The notes under the pieces are model-generated. The model ran no database searches and had not been told where the DNA came from. It saw only the letters and a program-made list of their open reading frames with translations. A program made the position numbers and the translations under genes. Positions 17,096 through 25,280 of a stretch of 34,117 nucleotides of DNA are shown piece after piece (position 1 is the stretch's first letter; each line of letters starts with the position of its first letter). The DNA is from Gemmatimonadota bacterium (lineage in GTDB: Bacteria; Gemmatimonadota; Gemmatimonadetes; Longimicrobiales; Longimicrobiaceae). Where the stretch lies: positions 1 through 34,117 of the forward strand of contig JAQBQD010000162.1 in NCBI GenBank assembly GCA_028287185.1, given 5' to 3'.

Positions 17096-17242
17096 ATGGC
17101 AGAGGTACCGGCAGGGCAGGAACCGGAGCGTCGGCTCTGGCCTTGGGTGGTCCTGGCGCTGCTCCTGGCGGCGGGGATCACGCTCTTCTTCGTCTACGTT
17201 CCCCGGCACGGCGCGTCCGACGCGACGGTGTCGGCCCCATGA
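17096..17242 (+). CDS. Small single-pass membrane protein in the thrS operon (48 aa)
   Basis: ATG 17096 to TGA 17240-17242. The peptide has a charged N-terminus (Gln-Glu-Pro-Glu-Arg-Arg), a Trp-Pro-Trp entry, a hydrophobic segment of about 20 residues (17-36) rich in Leu, Ala, Val and Phe, then Pro-Arg-His and a short polar tail. Third-position GC bias is consistent with coding. It ends 10 bases before the thrS ATG, so it is translated from the same message downstream of the Thr attenuator. No family can be recognised. Its position implies it shares thrS regulation, but a role in translation is not implied by its sequence. No clear Shine-Dalgarno precedes it. Confidence 0.6.
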   Translation: MAEVPAGQEPERRLWPWVVLALLLAAGITLFFVYVPRHGASDATVSAP

Positions 17243-17252
17243 AGGACAGACC

Positions 17253-19268
17253 ATGAGCGTTGCAGAGAGCGCCGCACCGATGGTGCGCATCACCCTTCCC
17301 GACGGCTCCGTGCGCGAGCTTCCGCGCGGCAGCAGCGTGCGCGACGTGGCCGAGTCCATCGGCTCGCGCCTGGCGAAGGCCGCGTTGGCCGGGAAGGTGG
17401 ACGGGCAGGTGGTGGACCTGGCCCGCCCCATCGAGCACGACGCCGCGGTGGAGATCCTGACCGAGAAGAGCGACGGCGCGCTGGACGTGCTGCGCCACTC
17501 GGCCGCGCACGTGCTGGCGACGGCCGTGCGCCGCGTGCGCCCGGGCGCGGGCATCGGCTTCGGGCCGTCCATCGCCGAGGGCTTCTACTACGACTTCCAG
17601 GTCGATCCGCCCTTCTCGCACGAGGAGGTGGAGCAGATCGAGAAGCAGATGGCCGAGGTCGCGAAGGCGGACGACCCGTTCGAGCGCCGGGTGGTGGACC
17701 GGGAGGAGGCACGCCGCCTGTTCGCGGACGACCCCCTGAAGCTGGAGCGGCTGGAGGAGCTGGGCGCGGACGAGACGATCACCGTCTACCGCAACGGGCC
17801 CTTCGTGGACCTGTGCCGCGGCCCGCACGTGCCCAGCACGGGGCGGCTCAAGCACTTCAAGCTCCTGAACACGGCGGGCGCGTACTGGCGCGGCGACGAG
17901 AAGCGCCAGATGCTGCAGCGCATCTACGGGACGGCGTACTTCAGCAAGGAGGAGCTGGAGCAGCACGTGCACCGCCTGGAGGAGGCCAAGAAGCGCGACC
18001 ACCGGGTGCTGGGCAAGCAGCTCGACCTCTTCCACTTCCACCCCTTCGCGCCCGGCTCGGCGTTCTGGACGGGGCGGGGGACGACCATCTACCACGCGCT
18101 GGTGGACTTCATGCGCGAGGTGCTGTCGCGCAACGGGTACGAGGACATCAAGACGCCCCTGATGTACAACAAGGGGCTGTGGGAGACGAGCGGGCACTGG
18201 GGCAAGTACAAGGAGAACATGTTCCTGGTGCTGGACAACGAGAGCGGGGAGCACGACTTCTCGCTCAAGCCCATGAACTGCCCCAGCCACCACCTGTACT
18301 ACGCCAGCCGCAAGCACAGCTACCGCGAGCTGCCGCTGCGGTTCAGCACGCAGGACGTGCTGCACCGCAACGAGGTGTCGGGCGCGCTGTCGGGGCTGAC
18401 GCGGGTGCGCCAGTTCCAGCAGGACGATGCGCACGTCTACCTGGCCGAAAGCCAGATCGAGGCCGAGGTGAAGCGCCTGGTGGGCCTGCTGGACTTCTTC
18501 TACGACGCCTTCGGACTCAAGTACACGGCCAAGTTCGCCACGCGGCCCGAGCAGCGCCTGGGCGACGACGCCATGTGGGACCGGGCCGAGGGCGCGTTGA
18601 AGGACGCGCTGGTGGCCACTGGGCTGCCGTACGAGCTGAAGGAGGGCGACGGCGCCTTCTACGGGCCCAAGATCGACTTCGACGTCGAGGACGCCATCGG
18701 CCGCAAGTGGCAGCTCGGCACCATCCAGCTCGACTACGCGGCCCCGGAGCGCTTCGACCTGGCGTACACGGGCGACGACAACAAGGAGCACCGGCCCGTC
18801 ATCATCCACCGGGCCATCTATGGCAGCTTCGAGCGCTTCATCGCCATCCTCATCGAGCACTTCGCGGGGGCGTTCCCCGTGTGGCTGGCGCCGGTGCAGG
18901 TGGTGGTGATCCCCATCTCGGACGCGCAGGCCGAGAGCGCGCGCGAGCTGGCGGCGCAGCTGCGCCTTGCAGGCATCCGCGCCCACGCGGACGACCGCAA
19001 CGAGACTCTGAACTACCGCATCCGCGAGGCCGAGACGCAGAAGGTGCCGTACATGGCCGTGGTGGGGCAGCGCGAGGTGGAGACGGGCGCCGCGGCCGTG
19101 CGCGTGCGGGGCGCCGGGCGCAAGCAGGAGGTGGTGGACCGCGCCGTGCTGGCGGAGCGCGTGGCGGCGCAGGCGCGCACGCGCACGCTGGCGGTGGGCT
19201 TCGAGCCCGCGGGCGAGGCGGCACCGACGGTGGAGGCCGACGTGAAGGAGCAGGCGGAGCAGGGGTGA
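17253..19268 (+). CDS. thrS: Threonine--tRNA ligase (671 aa)
   Basis: Charges tRNA(Thr). An N-terminal TGS domain occupies residues about 11-72. The editing domain carries His82-Ser-Ala-Ala-His86 and Cys188/His192, the conserved HxxxH and Cys-x-x-x-His pair that hydrolyse mischarged Ser-tRNA. The class II catalytic core has Met-Asn-Cys-Pro with zinc ligand Cys343, the Arg-Val-Arg-Gln-Phe-Gln-Gln-Asp-Asp-Ala-His segment, and a C-terminal anticodon-binding domain from about residue 548. A 30-40 residue Ala/Glu-rich tail makes it slightly longer than E. coli ThrRS. ATG 17253 follows GGACAG, a weak ribosome site. Expression is predicted to depend on the upstream Thr-codon attenuator. It is the first of the thrS-infC-rpmI-rplT-pheST series. 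Confidence 0.98.
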   Translation: MSVAESAAPMVRITLPDGSVRELPRGSSVRDVAESIGSRLAKAALAGKVDGQVVDLARPIEHDAAVEILTEKSDGALDVLRHSAAHVLATAVRRVRPGAGIGFGPSIAEGFYYDFQVDPPFSHEEVEQIEKQMAEVAKADDPFERRVVDREEARRLFADDPLKLERLEELGADETITVYRNGPFVDLCRGPHVPSTGRLKHFKLLNTAGAYWRGDEKRQMLQRIYGTAYFSKEELEQHVHRLEEAKKRDHRVLGKQLDLFHFHPFAPGSAFWTGRGTTIYHALVDFMREVLSRNGYEDIKTPLMYNKGLWETSGHWGKYKENMFLVLDNESGEHDFSLKPMNCPSHHLYYASRKHSYRELPLRFSTQDVLHRNEVSGALSGLTRVRQFQQDDAHVYLAESQIEAEVKRLVGLLDFFYDAFGLKYTAKFATRPEQRLGDDAMWDRAEGALKDALVATGLPYELKEGDGAFYGPKIDFDVEDAIGRKWQLGTIQLDYAAPERFDLAYTGDDNKEHRPVIIHRAIYGSFERFIAILIEHFAGAFPVWLAPVQVVVIPISDAQAESARELAAQLRLAGIRAHADDRNETLNYRIREAETQKVPYMAVVGQREVETGAAAVRVRGAGRKQEVVDRAVLAERVAAQARTRTLAVGFEPAGEAAPTVEADVKEQAEQG

Positions 19269-19272
19269 GCGG

Positions 19273-19301
19273 TTGACGAACCGCCCGCCCGGCGGTAGAT
19301 T
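19273..19301 (+). promoter_or_regulatory. Sigma-70 type promoter of infC-rpmI-rplT
   Basis: TTGACG (19273-19278), exactly 17 bases, TAGATT (19296-19301), beginning 5 bases after the thrS stop. Transcription should start near 19308 and produce a leader of about 190 bases before infC. Confidence 0.8.
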
Positions 19302-19307
19302 GTCCGG

Positions 19308-19470
19308 GTTATAACGGGAAAAGCAGGGGCCGGCGGGCCCCTCACCCACCGGCTCCCCCCGTTCGCGGGGCGACGCTTGTCGGGTCCATCACGCTGCGCG
19401 CCGCGCCCCATGACGGGGAGCGGATGCCGCGCGTTGACGGGCCTGGGTTCCTATCCAGGCCCGTTTTCAT
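19308..19470 (+). promoter_or_regulatory. infC leader with intrinsic terminator (candidate L20/IF3 control region)
   Basis: The leader has a hairpin at 19326-19341 (6 bp, GGCG loop) and a long-range 7-bp pairing of 19352-19358 with 19415-19421. It ends with a 10-bp perfect terminator stem (19437-19446 with 19455-19464) followed by TTT and CATT. In B. subtilis, ribosomal protein L20 causes premature termination in the infC leader; a similar control is plausible here. I cannot match the L20 binding motif itself by eye. Confidence 0.6.
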
Positions 19471-19496
19471 TCCACTCGTTTTCGGAGATCTCGGCC

Positions 19497-20024
19497 ATCA
19501 ACGAGAAGACGCGGGTCAATCGGCAGATTCGCATCAGCCCCGTGCGGGTGATCAGCCCGGACGGCGAGCAGCTGGGAATCATCCCCATCGAGCAGGCGCT
19601 GTCGATCGCGGAGGAGCAGGGGCTCGACCTCGTCGAGGTGGCCCCGCTCGCCCGGCCTCCCGTCTGCCGGATCATGGACTACGGGAAGTTCAAGTACGAG
19701 GAGCAGCGGAAGGCGCGCGAGGCGCGCAAGAAGCAGCACCACGTGCAGATCAAGGAGGTGAAGATGCGCCCGGGGATCGAAGGCCACGACTTCGACTTCA
19801 AGACGCGGCACGCGCGGAAGTTCCTCGAGGAGGGGAACAAGGTCAAGGTGACCATGATGTTCCGCGGCCGCCAGATGGCGCATCCCGAGATCGGCCGCCA
19901 GGTTCTGGACCGCGTGTCGGAGCTGCTGTCCGACATCGCCAAGCTCGAGTCTGCCCCGATGATGGAGGCGCGCGCCATGACCATGGTGCTGGCGCCGACG
20001 GTGAAGAACCCGCAGCCGCAGTAG
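19497..20024 (+). CDS. infC: Translation initiation factor IF-3, probable AUC start (175 aa)
   Basis: Binds the 30S subunit, prevents subunit joining and proofreads start codons. N-domain: Asn-Arg-Gln-Ile-Arg then Gly-Glu-Gln-Leu-Gly-Ile; linker with the signature [10 protein letters not shown]; C-domain with Phe-Arg-Gly-Arg-Gln-Met-Ala-His. No ATG, GTG or TTG lies in frame between the leader terminator and the conserved N-terminus. ATC 19497 has GGAG 9 bases upstream (19484-19487) and gives a typical IF-3 length. E. coli infC uses AUU for autocontrol. The alternative is an N-terminal extension from TTG 19377, ATG 19410 or TTG 19434, which would translate through the terminator and add unconserved residues. 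Followed by rpmI and rplT. Confidence 0.93.
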   Translation: MNEKTRVNRQIRISPVRVISPDGEQLGIIPIEQALSIAEEQGLDLVEVAPLARPPVCRIMDYGKFKYEEQRKAREARKKQHHVQIKEVKMRPGIEGHDFDFKTRHARKFLEEGNKVKVTMMFRGRQMAHPEIGRQVLDRVSELLSDIAKLESAPMMEARAMTMVLAPTVKNPQPQ

Positions 20025-20065
20025 CCCGCCCCACCGGGGAGGCTTTTGCCGAAAGGAAGACGACG

Positions 20066-20260
20066 ATGCCGAAGATGAAGACGCACCGGGGAGCGGCCAA
20101 GCGGTTCAAGAAGACCGCCTCGGGCAAGATCAAGCGTGGACACGCGTTCCACAGCCACATCCTGACCAAGAAGTCCCAGAAGCGGAAGCGGAACCTTCGC
20201 GGGACGACCCTCCTGGCCAAGGCGGACCAGAAGCGGGTCACGCGTCTGCTCGCGAGCTGA
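20066..20260 (+). CDS. rpmI: 50S ribosomal protein bL35 (64 aa)
   Basis: Small basic ribosomal protein. It starts [14 protein letters not shown] and has Ser-His-Ile-Leu-Thr-Lys-Lys-Ser, both diagnostic of L35. AAGGAAG lies 6 bases before ATG 20066. It is 41 bases after infC and 34 bases before rplT, in the conserved infC-rpmI-rplT order. Confidence 0.98.
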   Translation: MPKMKTHRGAAKRFKKTASGKIKRGHAFHSHILTKKSQKRKRNLRGTTLLAKADQKRVTRLLAS

Positions 20261-20294
20261 CCGCAGCTCCACCACTTCTGAAAGGGACTGAACG

Positions 20295-20654
20295 ATGCCT
20301 CGCGTAAAGACCAACGTTGCCCGGCTCCGCAGGAAGAACCAGATCCTGAAGGATGCCAAGGGATATTTCGGCCGCCGCAAGAACCTGTACAAGACGGCCA
20401 AGGAGGCCGTCGAGCGCGCGCGCCGCTATGCGTACCGTGACCGCAAGAACAAGAAGCGCGAGTTCCGCCGCCTGTGGATCATCCGCATCAACGCCGCGGC
20501 GCGCCTGCACGACCTGTCGTACAGCAAGTTCATGAACGGCCTGAAGCTGGCCGGCATCGAGATCGACCGGAAGGTGCTGGCCGACCTGGCCGTGCGCGAG
20601 CCGGCCGCCTTCGAGCAGCTCGCCTCGGCCGCCCGCGCCAAGCTTGCGGCGTAA
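20295..20654 (+). CDS. rplT: 50S ribosomal protein bL20 (119 aa)
   Basis: Early 23S assembly protein and, in other bacteria, the translational or transcriptional repressor of its own operon. It starts Met-Pro-Arg-Val-Lys and has [10 protein letters not shown] and Trp-Ile-Ile-Arg-Ile-Asn-Ala-Ala, typical of L20; the basic N-terminal arm is intact. AAAGGGA lies upstream of ATG 20295. It is the last gene before the hairpin at 20690. Confidence 0.98.
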   Translation: MPRVKTNVARLRRKNQILKDAKGYFGRRKNLYKTAKEAVERARRYAYRDRKNKKREFRRLWIIRINAAARLHDLSYSKFMNGLKLAGIEIDRKVLADLAVREPAAFEQLASAARAKLAA

Positions 20655-20689
20655 GCCTCTCCGCGGCAGGGCAGGTCGACGGAAGAGTA

Positions 20690-20725
20690 CGAGCGGCGCC
20701 GGGGATTCGTCCTCGGCGCCGCTCG
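20690..20725 (+). terminator. Terminator hairpin after rplT with TTCG loop
   Basis: 16-bp stem with one G-U pair (20690-20705 with 20710-20725) capped by a TTCG tetraloop, 35 bases past the rplT stop. It is very stable but has no T-tract. Confidence 0.75.
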
Positions 20726-21079
20726 CGTATCCCGGCCTCGGCTCGGTCGCGTCGCTTGTCTCTTGGGCCTCCAACATCTTCGGAAGGCAAGTTCCCGAGC
20801 TGCGTCGGCAGATACCGCTCGTCGTCCGCGACGATCCACCTGCCGACCACGGCCATCGGCGAATCGAATCGATCTGCGGAGCCGCCGCAAGGCCGCGTCG
20901 ACCGATCCAGTCGAACGCGAGCCTCTCCGACGCGAGCAGGACCGGCCGAGTCGACCGATCGAATTTCCGGCATCCCCGACGGCGCGCCGACCAGGGGTAG
21001 CCAAACCACCGGCGCGCCCGCAGATTCCAGCGTTTGCGGCGGGGGCGGACCGATCACGAACGCACGGCGAAGGGACGAC
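20726..21079. other. Intergenic region between rplT and pheS
   Basis: No gene, clear promoter or Phe-rich leader peptide seen. An 11-base direct repeat (20897-20907 and 20950-20960) and many TCGA/CGATC words give a low-complexity texture also seen at 2838-2915. Since a strong hairpin closes the rplT operon, pheS should have its own promoter here, but I cannot point to it. Confidence 0.45.
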
Positions 21080-22108
21080 ATGGTGGAAGAGCTGATCGCG
21101 CAGCTCCGCGCGCTGGAGGGTGAGGGGCGCGAGGCGGTGGCGGGCGCGGGAGCGGCGGCGGACGTGGAGCGGCTGCGGGTGGACCTGCTGGGCCGCAAGG
21201 GCCGCCTGACGGGCGTGCTGCGGCGCCTGGGCGAGCTGTCCGCCGAGGAGAAGCCGGTGGTGGGCGCCGAGGCCAACCGCGTGAAGGGCGAGCTGTCCGC
21301 GCTGCTGGACGAGCGCGACGCGGCGTTCGCGTCCGCCGCGGCATCGGGCGGCGTGCCGCGGGTGGACCTGACGCTGCCGGGCCGCGCACGCTGGCGCGGG
21401 GGGCTGCATCCCGTGACCCAGGTGGTGGACGAGATCTGCGAGATCTTCCACGACCTGGGCTTCGCGCGCGTGCGCGGGCCAGAGGTGGAGACGGCGGAGT
21501 ACAACTTCACCCGGCTCAACACGCCGCTGGACCACCCGGCCGCGGACATGCACGACACCTTCTACCTGCAGGACGGCGTGGTGCTGCGCACGCACACCAG
21601 CCCGGCGCAGGCGCGGGTGATGGAGATGTTCCAGCCGCCGGTGCGCGTGGTGGTCCCCGGCGTCGTCTACCGCCGCGACCCCTTCGACGCCTCGCACGCG
21701 CCGGCGTTCGAGCAGCTCGAGGGGCTGGCGGTGGACGAGGGGATCACCTTCGCCGACTTCAAGGCCACCATCTCGTCGTTCGTCCGCCGCTTCTTCGGGC
21801 CCGGGGCGAAGACGCGCTTCCGGCCGTCGTACTTTCCATTCACGGAGCCCTCGGCCGAGGTGGACGTGAGCTGCCGGATCTGCGGCGGCACGGGGTGCAG
21901 CGCGTGCAAGGGCACGGGGTGGATGGAGATCATGGGTTCCGGGATGGTGCACCCGCGCGTGTTCGAGAACGTGGGATACGATCCCGAAAGATACACGGGC
22001 TTCGCCTTCGGGATGGGCCCGGGGCGCATCGCCATGCAGCGCTACGGCATCCCCGACATTCGCCTGCTGTACGAGAACGACGTGCGCTTCCTGGAGCAGC
22101 TTTCCTGA
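21080..22108 (+). CDS. pheS: Phenylalanine--tRNA ligase alpha subunit (342 aa)
   Basis: Catalytic subunit of the alpha2-beta2 synthetase. N-terminal coiled coil over about residues 1-100 (tRNA contact), then class II motifs: His-Pro-Val-Thr-Gln near the catalytic domain start, Leu-Arg-Thr-His-Thr-Ser-Pro, and Phe-Gly-Met-Gly-Pro-Gly-Arg-Ile-Ala-Met near the end (motif 3). A Cys-x-x-Cys-Gly-Gly-x-Gly-Cys-x-x-Cys insertion at about 269-279 is common in bacterial PheS. AAGGG precedes ATG 21080. pheT follows 82 bases later. Confidence 0.97.
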   Translation: MVEELIAQLRALEGEGREAVAGAGAAADVERLRVDLLGRKGRLTGVLRRLGELSAEEKPVVGAEANRVKGELSALLDERDAAFASAAASGGVPRVDLTLPGRARWRGGLHPVTQVVDEICEIFHDLGFARVRGPEVETAEYNFTRLNTPLDHPAADMHDTFYLQDGVVLRTHTSPAQARVMEMFQPPVRVVVPGVVYRRDPFDASHAPAFEQLEGLAVDEGITFADFKATISSFVRRFFGPGAKTRFRPSYFPFTEPSAEVDVSCRICGGTGCSACKGTGWMEIMGSGMVHPRVFENVGYDPERYTGFAFGMGPGRIAMQRYGIPDIRLLYENDVRFLEQLS

Positions 22109-22190
22109 CGCACCCAGCCGCCCCCCGCGGCGGCGGGCACCCGGACGGTCCGGGCCCCGCGCCGCGGCCGACGAACCGCGACCCGCTCCG

Positions 22191-24587
22191 ATGAACATCT
22201 CGTACCGCTGGCTGAAGTCCCTCGTCCCCACCCTGGAAGGCTCCCCGCGCGAGCTGGCGGAGCGCCTGGCGATGCTGGGCGCCCCCGTGGACGAGGTGGT
22301 GGACCTGGGCGCGGAGATCGGCGGCGTGCTGATCGCCCGCGTCACCGAGGTGCGCCCGCATCCCAACGCCGACAAGCTGCGCGTCTGCACCGTGGACGCC
22401 GGCACGGGCGAGCCGTTGCAGGTCGTCTGCGGCGCGCCGAACGTGGAGGCGGGCCGCCTCTACCCGTTCGCCCCCGTCGGCGCCACGCTGCCCGGCGGGC
22501 TGCAGATCAAGACGGCCAGGCTGCGCGGCGAGGCGTCCGAGGGGATGCTGTGCTCCGCGCGCGAGCTGGGCCTGGGCCGCGACCACGCCGGCCTGATGAC
22601 GCTCGCCGGCGAGTGGGCGCCCGGCACGAGCTTCCGCGACGCGCTGGGGCTGGACGACGCGCGTCTGGTGGTCGACGTCACTCCGAACCGGAGCGAGCTG
22701 TTGTCGCACGTCGGCATCGCGCGAGAGGCGGCGCCGGGCGGCCGGGCGGACGTTCGGCTCCCGGACTTCCCCGGCGGCTCCGCCGTGTCGGTCGATGCGA
22801 AGCCGGCGGCGGAGAATGGCGAGGCCGCCGGCGTGCGGCTGTCGATCGAGGATGTGGACGGCTGCCCGCGATACCTGGCGGCGGTCATCCGCGGCGTGCG
22901 GGTGGCGCCGTCGCCGGAGTGGCTGGCGACGCGGCTGCGCGCCGTGGGGCTGCGTCCCATCAACAACGTGGTGGATTCGACGAACTACGTGCTGCACGAG
23001 CTGGGGCAGCCGCTGCACGCCTTCGACCTGGCGAAGCTGGCCGGGCCGGAGATCCGCGTTTGCCGCGCCGCGGCCGGGGAGACGTTCGTGACGCTGGACG
23101 GCGTGGAGCGCACGCTGGAGGCGACGGACCTGATGATCGCCGACGGCGAGCGCTCGGTCGCCATCGCCGGGGTGATGGGCGGGCAGAACAGCGAGGTGGG
23201 CGACGGAACGACGGACGTGCTGCTGGAGTGCGCCCTCTTTGACGCGCGTTCGGTCCGGAAGACCTCCCGTCGCCTCGGCCTCTCCACCGACGCGTCGTAC
23301 CGCTTCGAGCGTGGCGTGGATCCCGAGGGCATGCCGCTGGCGCTGGCGCGCGTGGCGGCGCTGATCGTTGCGGTCGCGGGCGGCGCGGTCGTCGGCGCGG
23401 TGGATCTCAACCCCCGTCCGTTCCGGCGCCGCGTGGTCGAGCTGCGGCCGGAGCGCGTGGCGAAGGTGCTGGGCGTCGCCCTCCCCGGTGCGGAGATCGC
23501 CGCGCTGCTGGATGCGATCGGGTTCGAGGTGGAGGATGCCGGCGCGTCACCCCTGCGCGTATCCGTCCCCGGCTATCGGCCGGACGTGGAGGGCGAGATC
23601 GACCTGGTCGAGGAGGTCGCGCGGCGCCGCGGATATGATTCCTTCCCCGAAGCGCTGGGCCCGTTCCGGCCGACGGAGATTCCGCAGGACCCGTCCGTCG
23701 CCGTCGAAAGGAAGGTGCGCGACGTGTTCCTTCGCTGGGGGTTCCTGGAGGCGCGGACGGCGGCGTTCTCGCCCGTCGCGGAGAACGCGGTGCCGCTGCT
23801 GAACCCGCTGTCGCAGGAGGAGGGCTTCCTCCGCACCACGCTCGCGCCCGGCCTTCTCCGGCGGGTGGAGCACAACTTCGCCCACGGCGTCCGCGACGTG
23901 CGGCTGTTCCAGGTGGGCACCGTGTTCTTCCCCGCCGCGGACGGCGGCGTGCCGCGCGAGGAGCTGCGCCTGGCCGCCGTCTTCAGCGGCGCCAGCCGGC
24001 CGCCGCACTGGAGCGGCCCGGCCCCGGCGCTGGACACGTGGGACCTCAAGGGCCTGCTGGACGAGGTAGCGCGCCTGTTCCCCGCCGGCTCGGTGCAGCC
24101 GGGCGGAGCGTGGGACCTGGACGCCGTGACGGCGGAGGGCGAGCGCTTCGCCCTGCTGTCCGACGGCAGCGTGGTGGGCGGCGGCGGCGCCGTGGACGCG
24201 AAGTCGATCGACGCGCCGGCGTGGGCGGGGACGGTGTACGCGCTGGAGGCCCGGCTTCCGGAGCGGGTGCCGGACGTGCGCGGGGTGAAGTACGCGGCGC
24301 TGCCCACCTTCCCGGCGTCGGAGCGCGACCTGGCGCTGCTGGTGCCGGACTCCGTGCCGTCCGCGGACGTGGAGACCGCCGTGCGCGAATCGGCGGGCGC
24401 GCTGCTGGAGGCGGTGTTCCCGTTCGACCTGTACGCCGGCAAAGGAGTGCCCGAGGGGACGCGCAGCGTGGGCTTCCGCCTGCGCTTCCGCGCCGCCGAC
24501 CGCACGGTGACGGATGCCGACGTCGACCAGGCGGCGGACCGCGTGCTGCGGGCGCTGGAGGAGCGGCACGGTGTTCGGCGGCGCTGA
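22191..24587 (+). CDS. pheT: Phenylalanine--tRNA ligase beta subunit (798 aa)
   Basis: Editing and structural subunit of PheRS. Domains in order: EMAP-type tRNA-binding domain about 40-150 (His-Pro-Asn-Ala-Asp-Lys-Leu), B3/B4 editing domain about 215-375 (Asn-Asn-Val-Val-Asp-Ser-Thr-Asn-Tyr), B5 domain about 405-480, catalytic-like core, and an FDX-ACB anticodon domain from about 704 to the end (Phe-Pro-Ala-Ser-Glu-Arg-Asp-Leu). Length is normal. ATG 22191 has no obvious Shine-Dalgarno, and the preceding 82 bases contain no hairpin of note. Its end overlaps the following coiled-coil gene by 17 bases. Confidence 0.97.
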   Translation: MNISYRWLKSLVPTLEGSPRELAERLAMLGAPVDEVVDLGAEIGGVLIARVTEVRPHPNADKLRVCTVDAGTGEPLQVVCGAPNVEAGRLYPFAPVGATLPGGLQIKTARLRGEASEGMLCSARELGLGRDHAGLMTLAGEWAPGTSFRDALGLDDARLVVDVTPNRSELLSHVGIAREAAPGGRADVRLPDFPGGSAVSVDAKPAAENGEAAGVRLSIEDVDGCPRYLAAVIRGVRVAPSPEWLATRLRAVGLRPINNVVDSTNYVLHELGQPLHAFDLAKLAGPEIRVCRAAAGETFVTLDGVERTLEATDLMIADGERSVAIAGVMGGQNSEVGDGTTDVLLECALFDARSVRKTSRRLGLSTDASYRFERGVDPEGMPLALARVAALIVAVAGGAVVGAVDLNPRPFRRRVVELRPERVAKVLGVALPGAEIAALLDAIGFEVEDAGASPLRVSVPGYRPDVEGEIDLVEEVARRRGYDSFPEALGPFRPTEIPQDPSVAVERKVRDVFLRWGFLEARTAAFSPVAENAVPLLNPLSQEEGFLRTTLAPGLLRRVEHNFAHGVRDVRLFQVGTVFFPAADGGVPREELRLAAVFSGASRPPHWSGPAPALDTWDLKGLLDEVARLFPAGSVQPGGAWDLDAVTAEGERFALLSDGSVVGGGGAVDAKSIDAPAWAGTVYALEARLPERVPDVRGVKYAALPTFPASERDLALLVPDSVPSADVETAVRESAGALLEAVFPFDLYAGKGVPEGTRSVGFRLRFRAADRTVTDADVDQAADRVLRALEERHGVRRR

Positions 24588-24885
24588 CGACGAGCCTCCC
24601 TCCGGCGCATCCGCGGGCTGGGAGCGCCTGGAGCGCGCCGCCGCCTCCGCCGTGTCCGCGCTGGGCGAGTGGCGCCGCCGGGCCGCGCAGGCGGAGGCCG
24701 AGGTGGTCGCCCTGCGCGGCGTGCTGGAGCAGGTGATCGCCGCCGCCGAGCGTCAGCCGGGCGACGAGGAAGAGCTTCGCCGCCTGCGCGCGGAGAACGC
24801 CGTGCTCAAGAGCCGCGCGGCCGAGGCGCGGGCGCGAGTCGCGTCGCTTCTCGCCAAGCTCCAGGTGCTGGAGGGAGCGGAATGA
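24571..24885 (+). CDS. Small coiled-coil protein, possible ZapB-like partner (104 aa)
   Basis: GTG 24571 inside the end of pheT, stop TGA 24883-24885. After a short disordered N-terminus the protein is a continuous predicted coiled coil (about residues 17-100) rich in Ala, Glu, Arg and Leu with heptad spacing. It overlaps zapA by 4 bases (ATGA). Length, composition and position beside zapA suggest a cell-division accessory protein analogous to ZapB, but no sequence signature proves this. Confidence 0.7.
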   Translation: MFGGADDEPPSGASAGWERLERAAASAVSALGEWRRRAAQAEAEVVALRGVLEQVIAAAERQPGDEEELRRLRAENAVLKSRAAEARARVASLLAKLQVLEGAE

Positions 24886-25202
24886 CGCGCAAGAAGCCCG
24901 CGCGGCCCCCCGCGCCGCGCAACAAGGTGACGGTGGAGATCGCGGGCGAGTCGCACGTGCTGCGCTCGGACGCGCCGCCGGAATACACGCGCACGGTGGC
25001 CGCCCACGTGGACGCCACCATCCGCGCGCTGCCCGGCGGATTGGAGCCGCACCGCGCCGCCACCCTGGCCGCCCTCTCCATCACCGACGAACTGTTCCGC
25101 GCCCGCGAGGAGCTCCGCTCGCTGCGCGAAGAGGCCGCGCGGCGCACGACGGCGGTGGCGGACGCGCTGGCGGAGGCCGCAGGCCGGGCGGCGGAGCCGT
25201 AG
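24882..25202 (+). CDS. zapA: Cell division protein ZapA-like (106 aa)
   Basis: Small FtsZ-ring stabiliser. After a basic N-terminal tail, residues about 15-50 read as the ZapA head (Val-Thr-Val-Glu-Ile-Ala-Gly, then Leu-Arg-Ser-Asp-Ala-Pro-Pro-Glu-Tyr and a Val-Ala-Ala-His-Val-Asp helix), followed by Ala-Ala-Thr-Leu-Ala-Ala-Leu-Ser-Ile-Thr-Asp-Glu-Leu and a C-terminal coiled coil. The start overlaps the preceding stop (ATGA), so the pair is translationally coupled. It ends the pheST-linked cluster. Confidence 0.88.
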   Translation: MTRKKPARPPAPRNKVTVEIAGESHVLRSDAPPEYTRTVAAHVDATIRALPGGLEPHRAATLAALSITDELFRAREELRSLREEAARRTTAVADALAEAAGRAAEP

Positions 25203-25243
25203 GTCCGGAGGCGAGTGGGCGAGAGGATGCATCAGGATCGACC

Positions 25244-25280
25244 GAGGAGGCCCGCCCATGGATCACGGCGGGGCCTCCTC
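25244..25280 (+). terminator. Hairpin after zapA
   Basis: 13-bp stem with one bulged base (25244-25256 with 25267-25280) and a 10-base loop, 41 bases past the zapA stop. No T-tract. Confidence 0.65.

Noticed and set aside
17178..19349. 723-codon minus-strand frame opposite thrS
   Set aside because: It is the complement of thrS; no family motifs, biased Arg/His/Val composition.
20763..21095. Short frames between rplT and pheS
   Set aside because: Arg/Pro/Ser-rich translations without bias; no Phe-rich leader peptide that would match a pheM-like attenuator.
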